In this document: positions 6,847 through 11,021 of the stretch, in pieces
Position numbering within the stretch: position 1 is the stretch's first letter
Layout: each line of letters starts with the position of its first letter
NCBI GenBank assembly: GCA_030039695.1
Contig: JASHVB010000533.1
Span: forward strand, 1 to 11,021
Direction of reading: 5' to 3'
Source: Acetobacteraceae bacterium
GTDB lineage: Bacteria; Pseudomonadota; Alphaproteobacteria; Acetobacterales; Acetobacteraceae
DNA length: 11,021 nt
Program-made: the position numbers and the translations under genes
The notes under the pieces: model-generated
Databases searched by the model: none
Seen by the model: only the letters and a program-made list of their open reading frames with translations
What the model was told of the DNA's origin: nothing

Positions 6847-7474
6847 GGTCTGTGCTCCGTGGCTTCGTCTCTTCAAGTTTTCGGATCAGTGCCCCGAAGC
6901 GGCGTAAGGCGCGACGGATCGGCATGCCGGTCTCCTCGAAGCCGAGAAGCAGCATCGCCTCACAGCCGAGGAAGGCATTGCCGATGAGCGTTGCGATATC
7001 GTCCGGTTTCAGGGGACCGACCGGGCCGGTTTTGGCAATGACTTCCTTGCCGACATCTGCGAGCAGCGCGTACCAACCGGCGAGAAAATCGCGCACCGCG
7101 GCGGCGATATTGGGGTTGGACCAACCGGCGGCCATCATCTCCTGCAAGATGCGCACGTAGCCGGAGGCCAGGTCCTGATCGAGGTAGTCGCAGGCCTGCT
7201 GCCAGCGCCTCCACAGCGGCAGGTCGGCCGCGAACATGGCGCGCTGACGTTCCAGCAGGCGATTGTTCTGGTGCTGCAGCAAAGCGAGCAGCAGCGCGTC
7301 CTTGGAGCCAAAATAATAATGGATCTGGCTTAAAGGCATGTCGGCGGATTCGGCGACCCGACGGGTCGAGAGGCCGGAAATGCCGTGTGCACGCAGGCAG
7401 CGCTCGGCTGCTTCCAGCAACATAGTGCGGGTATCCGCCTCTGGCCCTGCCGTAGCGATTGCCCGCCGCGCCAT
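6824..7474 (-). CDS. TetR/AcrR-family transcriptional regulator
   Basis: A complete 216-residue protein from ATG 7474, with GAGGG (7489-7485) 10 bp upstream. Residues ~14-60 are the TetR DNA-binding domain, with a helix-turn-helix at ~35-55 reading LSTRRVAESADMPLSQIHYYF and then GSKDALL. This is the typical N-terminal three-helix unit ending in YFGSK. The remaining ~150 residues are the variable ligand-binding and dimerisation domain. Such proteins are homodimeric repressors released by a small ligand. It is the first gene of a two-gene leftward operon, and its TAA lies inside the fusion gene. A near-consensus promoter (7549-7577) and an 18-bp inverted repeat over the predicted start site (7532-7549) suggest that it represses its own operon and perhaps the divergent methyltransferase. 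The ligand is probably a substrate or product of the neighbouring enzymes, which is an inference. Confidence 0.92.
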   Translation of the reverse strand: MARRAIATAGPEADTRTMLLEAAERCLRAHGISGLSTRRVAESADMPLSQIHYYFGSKDALLLALLQHQNNRLLERQRAMFAADLPLWRRWQQACDYLDQDLASGYVRILQEMMAAGWSNPNIAAAVRDFLAGWYALLADVGKEVIAKTGPVGPLKPDDIATLIGNAFLGCEAMLLLGFEETGMPIRRALRRFGALIRKLEETKPRSTDHARASAR

Positions 7475-7531
7475 GATGATTTTTCCCTCGCGTTTTCGTT
7501 TGACTCCGGCCTAGAGCCGAGGCATAGTTAG

Positions 7532-7549
7532 TTCAGTCGACCGACCGAA
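7532..7549. promoter_or_regulatory. Candidate TetR operator, 18-bp inverted repeat
   Basis: TTCAGTCGACCGACCGAA reads as half-sites TTCRGTCG and CGACYGAA around a central AC. Fourteen of 18 positions are symmetric, with one mismatch per arm plus the central pair. TetR-family operators are usually inverted repeats of this size. It begins at the -10 box of the leftward promoter and covers its predicted start site (~7542). Confidence 0.65.
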
Positions 7550-7577
7550 TTATAGAGGGTTCGTATGCGACCGTCAA
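7549..7577 (-). promoter_or_regulatory. tetR-fusion operon promoter
   Basis: On the minus strand, TTGACG (7577-7572) and a perfect TATAAT (7554-7549) are separated by 17 bp. This is close to an ideal sigma70 promoter. The start would be near 7542, leaving a leader of about 67 bases before ATG 7474. A rightward -10-like TATAGA (7551-7556) overlaps it but has no good -35, so the methyltransferase promoter is not clear. Confidence 0.72.
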
Positions 7578-7670
7578 GTGCCATCAGACGGGCGACCGGC
7601 GGTCAGGATCTGGCACGGCGAGCCGCCGATCAGGGTGGCTTGCTGGTTATCTTCGAGGAGGACAACCGTC

Positions 7671-8723
7671 ATGGACGCGGCGAAACTGAAGGAGTTTGTC
7701 GGGCGTATGCTGGATGATTTGGGCGGCGCGTTGAGTGTGCCCATGGTACGAATCGGCGATCGTCTCGGGCTTTACAGGACGTTGCATGATCAGGGGCCAA
7801 TCACGGCGGGTGAACTCGCCGCGAAGGCTGGCATCAATGAACGCTATGCGCGGGAATGGCTGTGCCATCAGGCAGCGTCGCGTTATCTTGCCTATGATCC
7901 CGCAGCCGGAACGTTCGCTTTGCCGCCGGAGCAGGCGATGGTCTTCGCTGTGCCCGAGAGTCCTGTCTACATGATGGGCGCGTTCGATCTGGCGACGGCC
8001 ATGATGGACAACGAGCGGCTGGTCGAGCCCGCGTTCCGCACCGGCGCCGGGGTCGGCTGGGGCAGGCAGTCGCAATGCCTTTTTTGTGCCGTCGGACGCT
8101 TCTTTCGCCCGGGATATCACAATAATCTCGTGGCATCCTGGCTGCCCGCGCTGAACGGCGTCGTCGCCAAGCTGGAGCGCGGCGGCGTGGTCGCCGATGT
8201 CGGATGCGGCCACGGATTCTCAACCGTGATGATGGCCAAAGCGTTCCCGAAGGCCAGCTTCATTGGCTACGACTTTCACCCGGAATCCGTGGAGCAAGCC
8301 CGCATTCACGCGGCACAGCACGGCGTCACGGCGAATACGCGCTTCGAGGTAGCGACAGCGGTTGACTATCCGGGCCGGGACCTCGATTTGGTGACGTTCT
8401 TCGACTGTCTGCACGACATGGGCGACCCGGCGGGCGCGGCCCGGCATGTGCGGGAAACCTTGAAGCCCGACGGCACCTGGATGATTACCGAGCCAGCGGC
8501 AAACGATCGCTTGGAGGACAACATCAATCCGGTTAGCCGCTTGTTTTACGCGGCATCGACGTTGATCTGCGTGCCAACATCGCTCGACCAGCCGGGCCAA
8601 ATGGCGCTTGGAGCGCAGGCGGGCTTCGATCGGCTGTCGGCGATCGTCGGCAACGCGGGTTTCGGGCAGGTGCGTAAGGCAACCGAAACGCCGTTCAATA
8701 TGATCCTTGAGGCGCAACTTTAA
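7671..8723 (+). CDS. SAM-dependent methyltransferase, Rv2258c-like, with N-terminal winged helix
   Basis: A complete 350-residue protein. ATG 7671 is preferred over upstream in-frame starts because GAGGAG (7655-7660) lies 10 bp before it. Residues ~20-90 form a winged-helix-like dimerisation domain (GLYRTLHDQGPITAGELAAK, then AREWLCHQAA). Residues ~145-350 are a class I methyltransferase: motif I VADVGCGHG (174-182), the acidic residue after strand 2 in GYDFHP (Asp201), FFDCLHDMGDP (243-253) after strand 4, and DGTWMITEP (267-275) at strand 5. The layout matches the Rv2258c-like group; substrates in that group are largely unknown. The stretch at ~130-143 (GRQSQCLFCAVG) lies where relatives, as I recall them, carry a His-rich WxEHH-type segment, so its active-site region may differ. 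It is transcribed away from tetR and may share the operator. It probably methylates the same compound handled by the fusion protein, but that is an inference. Confidence 0.88.
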   Translation: MDAAKLKEFVGRMLDDLGGALSVPMVRIGDRLGLYRTLHDQGPITAGELAAKAGINERYAREWLCHQAASRYLAYDPAAGTFALPPEQAMVFAVPESPVYMMGAFDLATAMMDNERLVEPAFRTGAGVGWGRQSQCLFCAVGRFFRPGYHNNLVASWLPALNGVVAKLERGGVVADVGCGHGFSTVMMAKAFPKASFIGYDFHPESVEQARIHAAQHGVTANTRFEVATAVDYPGRDLDLVTFFDCLHDMGDPAGAARHVRETLKPDGTWMITEPAANDRLEDNINPVSRLFYAASTLICVPTSLDQPGQMALGAQAGFDRLSAIVGNAGFGQVRKATETPFNMILEAQL

Positions 8724-9001
8724 CTGGTATACATACCGTAACAATAGGGTCCCGACGGCGGGATATCTCTGACCGCAAGCCGCTACGGCCTCGGCGTACG
8801 CTCCAAGGGTGCGTGTGGAGCCAACGGTCGAATCGTTTTGCTGAATATACAGGGCCCACCGGACGATTTGTACAAAGTGGTCTGCTAAGCGGCGAGGACG
8901 GAATATAGGACGAGGATCCCGTAGAGCCCAAAGTTTGGGACTGAGAGAGTGTCGATGCATGTATAACTGGAGTTTCCACTAGTCTTAAAAATCCGATACC
9001 A

Positions 9002-9553
9002 AGCGACGATCCGTGACACGGTTGGTTGGCTGATGTTTTAGAGGCGTGCCATGTCGGCACCAGACTTCCGGCCCCTGATGACGCTCTCCGCAATCTCGCG
9101 TTGATTTGCGGCGTCGAGTTTCCAACGACGCTCGCCTGTTCACCCCTCGGCCCTGGCAGCGGCGAGACCGGCGGAGGTCCGTTCGCGAATCATCGCCCGC
9201 CTAAACCCGGCGAAGGCGCGGACCATCTGCATCATTATCCGTCCCGCCGGAGTGGTGGTTTCAACGTTCTCCGTGATCGAGCGGAAACCCGCACTCACGT
9301 TGCCGGTCCGGTCCATGATGTGCAGCACATCGTTCAGCGACCGCGAAAGATGATCGAGCTTCCAGACCACGACCATATCGCCCTCACGCGGGTGGTCCAG
9401 CATCCGGTGCAACTCGGGGCGATCCCAACGGCCGCCTGGCGCGGTCCCCCCGAACAGTCGCCGGCAACCTGCGGCCTTGAAGACTTTCGGTTGCAGGAAT
9501 GTCTGCTGTGTCCAGTCGGCCAACCGAAACCGGACAGGCAGAAGACCACCCAA
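9002..9553 (-). pseudogene. Serine recombinase (Tn3 resolvase/invertase type), decayed
   Basis: A single frame runs through a recognisable resolvase. FKAAGCRRLF and RPELHRMLDHPREGD come first, followed by VVVWKLDHLSRSL, FRSITENVETTTPAGRIM and IRERTSAGLAAARAEG. An in-frame TGA (9140-9142, one transition from CGA) comes next. After it the same frame reads RRWKLDAANQREIAESVIRG and GADMARL, then a TAA (9038-9040), then NISQPTVSRIVA, the C-terminal helix-turn-helix that binds DNA. The position of the catalytic serine (ARVS in the family) appears as RLA, with GCC at 9518-9520. The conserved DRL of the active site is DHL (9350-9352). The gene is therefore inactive. It is a relic of a transposon or invertible element. 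No inverted repeats, res site or partner transposase were recognised beside it. The next 278 bp towards the methyltransferase (8724-9001) hold no gene; a short palindrome GGTAT-AC-ATACC lies at 8726-8737. Confidence 0.88.
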
Positions 9554-9920
9554 GGCGGTCGCTCGTCGGCCGCCCGTGCCGACGCTTCGATGGCGCCAAG
9601 AACCGCATTATAGGTGGTCACCGTCAGAACCTTTGAAGTGCGGTCGTGCGAAGAGAAGGATACTTGCAGGTGGCTAAATCTTGCCAAAACAAGATGACCA
9701 TCACCGCCGCTGATACAGAGCTCATCATGCGAACCACGAAATCCACAGCGAAAGGCTGATCCGCACAGGGTGGCTGAGCTTGATCACAGCAGCCCCTGCT
9801 GCTGCCGTCGAAATCGAAGAAGTCCAGCACCTCCTACGAAGCATGAAAAGGAGATTGCAGTTCCGCAGGCAGGCCGGCATGCTGCGCGACAACTGACTGA
9901 CAATCGAATGGAGGTTTGCA
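9554..9920. other. Intergenic stretch with two small inverted repeats
   Basis: These 367 bp lie between the divergent recombinase relic and cupin gene. No open frame here resembles a known family. ATCTTG-CCAAAA-CAAGAT (9678-9695) is a perfect 6-bp inverted repeat, and CAGCAG-CCC-CTGCTG (9787-9801) another. The first could be a small operator or a hairpin. No clear promoter for the cupin gene was found. Confidence 0.45.
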
Positions 9921-10391
9921 GTGGATAAGACATCGGGATTCGATCCGCTGACGCTGCCTGAAAGCAACGCGACCAGTTATCCGGAACCCTACCGCACCGC
10001 GAACCAGCAACGTTGGAACCGTCGCCTTGGGGATCACGCGAAGCTCACGAATTTTGGCGTGAACCTTACGCGCATCGTTCCGGGTGGTCAGTCCTCGCAT
10101 CGCCACGCGCACTCGCGGCAGGACGAGTTCATCTACGTCCTACAGGGTGAGGTCGAACTTGAGACCAACGCCGGCGTCGAGGTGTTGCGTCCTGGCATGT
10201 GCGCCGGCTTTCCGGCCGGAACAGGAAATGCCCATCGATTCGTCAATAGATCCGATGAGAACGTGCTTCTACTCGTGATCGGCGACCGTACCTCCGGCGA
10301 CGATATAAAATATCCCGACATCGACATGCACGGCCGTATGGGGCCGGACGGTAGGTACACTTTCACCCACGAGAACGGAACCCCGTACTGA
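9921..10391 (+). CDS. Single-domain cupin protein
   Basis: A complete 156-residue protein from GTG 9921. GGAGG at 9910-9914, six bases upstream, decides the start. Cupin motif 1 is exact: G56 then five residues, His62, His64, four residues, Glu69, six residues, Gly76. Motif 2 follows with G92, Pro98, Gly100, His105 and Asn109. His62, His64, Glu69 and His105 form a complete metal site in the beta barrel, so a metal-bound protein is likely, though the metal and reaction are not readable. The N-terminal ~40 residues (LPESNATSYPEPYR) and C-terminal tail (MHGRMGPDGRYTFTHENGTPY) resemble stand-alone cupins of unknown function, often annotated as sugar-isomerase-like or dioxygenase-like. No helix-turn-helix is present. 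It is monocistronic. Confidence 0.9.
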   Translation: MDKTSGFDPLTLPESNATSYPEPYRTANQQRWNRRLGDHAKLTNFGVNLTRIVPGGQSSHRHAHSRQDEFIYVLQGEVELETNAGVEVLRPGMCAGFPAGTGNAHRFVNRSDENVLLLVIGDRTSGDDIKYPDIDMHGRMGPDGRYTFTHENGTPY

Positions 10392-10774
10392 CGGGGAGCG
10401 ACCATGCTGGAACTCGTCGCTCGGATCTCCGCCGTGCGTACAAACGCCTAGCATATCGACGCAACTTCAGGTATCGGAAGTACGCCCTGGAGCGCAAACG
10501 AATACATCGGCGGGTTTACCGCTCCGCCAACTTTTCTCTTGCCCATTGGTGGGAAGTCCCAACAGGACAAGAGCTTAGACCGGTCGCCCGAGGGCCTCCA
10601 GAGCTGGCGAATCAGGGGGGTGATGCCCTGCGCGCTACAGCCGCGTTCGATCCAATTTACGGTCAGCGACGCCCTGAACACTTGCAGGACGGTTGCCTCC
10701 GAGATCCGCCGGTGAACATAATTTCGGATTCACGCCCACTGCAACACTTGGCCTTGTCGTGTGGACCCACCGAT
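10392..10774. other. Intergenic stretch, unassigned
   Basis: These 383 bp lie between the cupin gene and the convergent gene at the right edge. Apart from the hairpin at 10396-10422, frames are open for about 75-80 codons on both strands between ~10450 and 10710, without ribosome sites or recognisable family sequence. I cannot support a gene here. Confidence 0.4.
10396..10422 (+). terminator. Hairpin after the cupin gene, possible terminator
   Basis: GAGCGAC (10396-10402) pairs perfectly with GTCGCTC (10416-10422) around a 13-base loop, four bases after the cupin stop codon. ACGG (10391-10394) and a downstream CCGT could extend it with bulges. No T-run follows, so it is not a classic intrinsic terminator. 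Confidence 0.35.
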
Positions 10775-11021
10775 TTAGAAATAGTCCGTATGCAGGATTC
10801 CAAGTTGGCCGATAAGCTCGTTTAAGTCCGTTTTATCTCCAGCGCAACTCACAACCTGCCAGTATTCCTGCCCACCTATCAGGAGGTATGTCACCGCGAC
10901 GATGACACCTCCCTTGACCCCGTGCACGTCCGAGCCAACCTCAATACCAGTATACCCAAGCGACGGAAGGCCATAGTAGATGTTCGTAGCGATTAGGTTT
11001 TTGACATCGTCGACCGTCTTG
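10775..11021 (-). CDS. Unrecognised protein, C-terminal fragment (5' end outside window)
   Basis: The minus-strand frame is open from the right edge (first full codon 11020-11018) to TAA 10777-10775, giving 81 residues and no start codon inside the window. The sequence looks like a real folded protein: KTVDDVKNLIATNIYYGLPS and GYTGIEVGSDVHGV, then the strand GGVIVAVTYLLIGG, QEYWQVVSCAGD, and a closing helix NELIGQLGIL. It has alternating hydrophobic strands, balanced charge and a few cysteines. I do not recognise the family. It is soluble as far as seen. The base composition is visibly less GC-rich than the fusion and methyltransferase genes, with frequent A/T-ending codons, which may point to a different origin. 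Competing frames over this stretch contain stops. Moderate confidence that it is coding; no function proposed. Confidence 0.65.
   Translation of the reverse strand, partial: KTVDDVKNLIATNIYYGLPSLGYTGIEVGSDVHGVKGGVIVAVTYLLIGGQEYWQVVSCAGDKTDLNELIGQLGILHTDYF

Noticed and set aside
8726..8737. GGTAT-AC-ATACC palindrome after the methyltransferase stop
   Set aside because: Only 12 bp, no T-run, and no second copy; likely chance.
8220..8960. 246-codon open frame on the minus strand
   Set aside because: It is a shadow of the methyltransferase gene with no domain resemblance or ribosome site.
9670..9756. 29-codon frame starting at GTG 9670
   Set aside because: Weak ribosome site and no conserved features; too short to support.

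Overview
The window is GC-rich bacterial DNA with mixed gene orientation, normal Shine-Dalgarno sites, and housekeeping, accessory and decayed genes side by side. The left edge holds the end of a methionyl-tRNA synthetase gene. Its protein sequence, and the presence of GFA, DUF1993 and Rv2258c-like methyltransferase families, suggest a soil or aquatic proteobacterium, perhaps an alphaproteobacterium. That placement is an inference and is weak.

Layout, left to right. Bases 1-350: 3' end of metG (+). Bases 468-970: a P-loop kinase/ATPase gene broken by a frameshift just after Walker A (+). Bases 1169-1678: an intact DUF1993 gene (+). Bases 2100-2750: an intact gene for a two-repeat dimeric alpha-beta-barrel protein (+). 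Bases 2824-3563: an epoxide-hydrolase-like alpha/beta hydrolase pseudogene, frameshifted and without its C-terminal part (-). Bases 4171-4611: an intact GFA/CENP-V zinc-fold gene with a good sigma70-type promoter overlapped by a 21-bp-phased direct repeat (+). Bases 4747-7474: a TetR regulator overlapping a large alpha/beta hydrolase-glycosyltransferase fusion gene (-). Bases 7671-8723: a SAM-dependent methyltransferase gene transcribed away from tetR (+). Bases 9002-9553: a serine recombinase pseudogene with two in-frame stops (-). Bases 9921-10391: an intact single-domain cupin (+). Bases 10775-11021: the 3' end of an unrecognised gene running off the right edge (-).

The most coherent unit is 4747-8723. 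A TetR-family repressor is followed, with a 23-bp overlap, by one polypeptide carrying a hydrolase with a complete catalytic triad and a full-length GT-B glycosyltransferase. Across a 196-bp divergent gap lies a methyltransferase. The gap contains a near-consensus promoter for tetR (TTGACG, 17 bp, TATAAT) and an 18-bp inverted repeat over the predicted start site. This suggests a small-molecule-responsive switch controlling hydrolysis, glycosylation and methylation of some compound, either detoxification or tailoring. The substrate cannot be read from the sequence.

Around this unit the DNA is decayed: three of the eleven protein genes are disrupted and several intergenic gaps exceed 350 bases. 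No tRNA, rRNA, CRISPR array or intact insertion sequence was seen.
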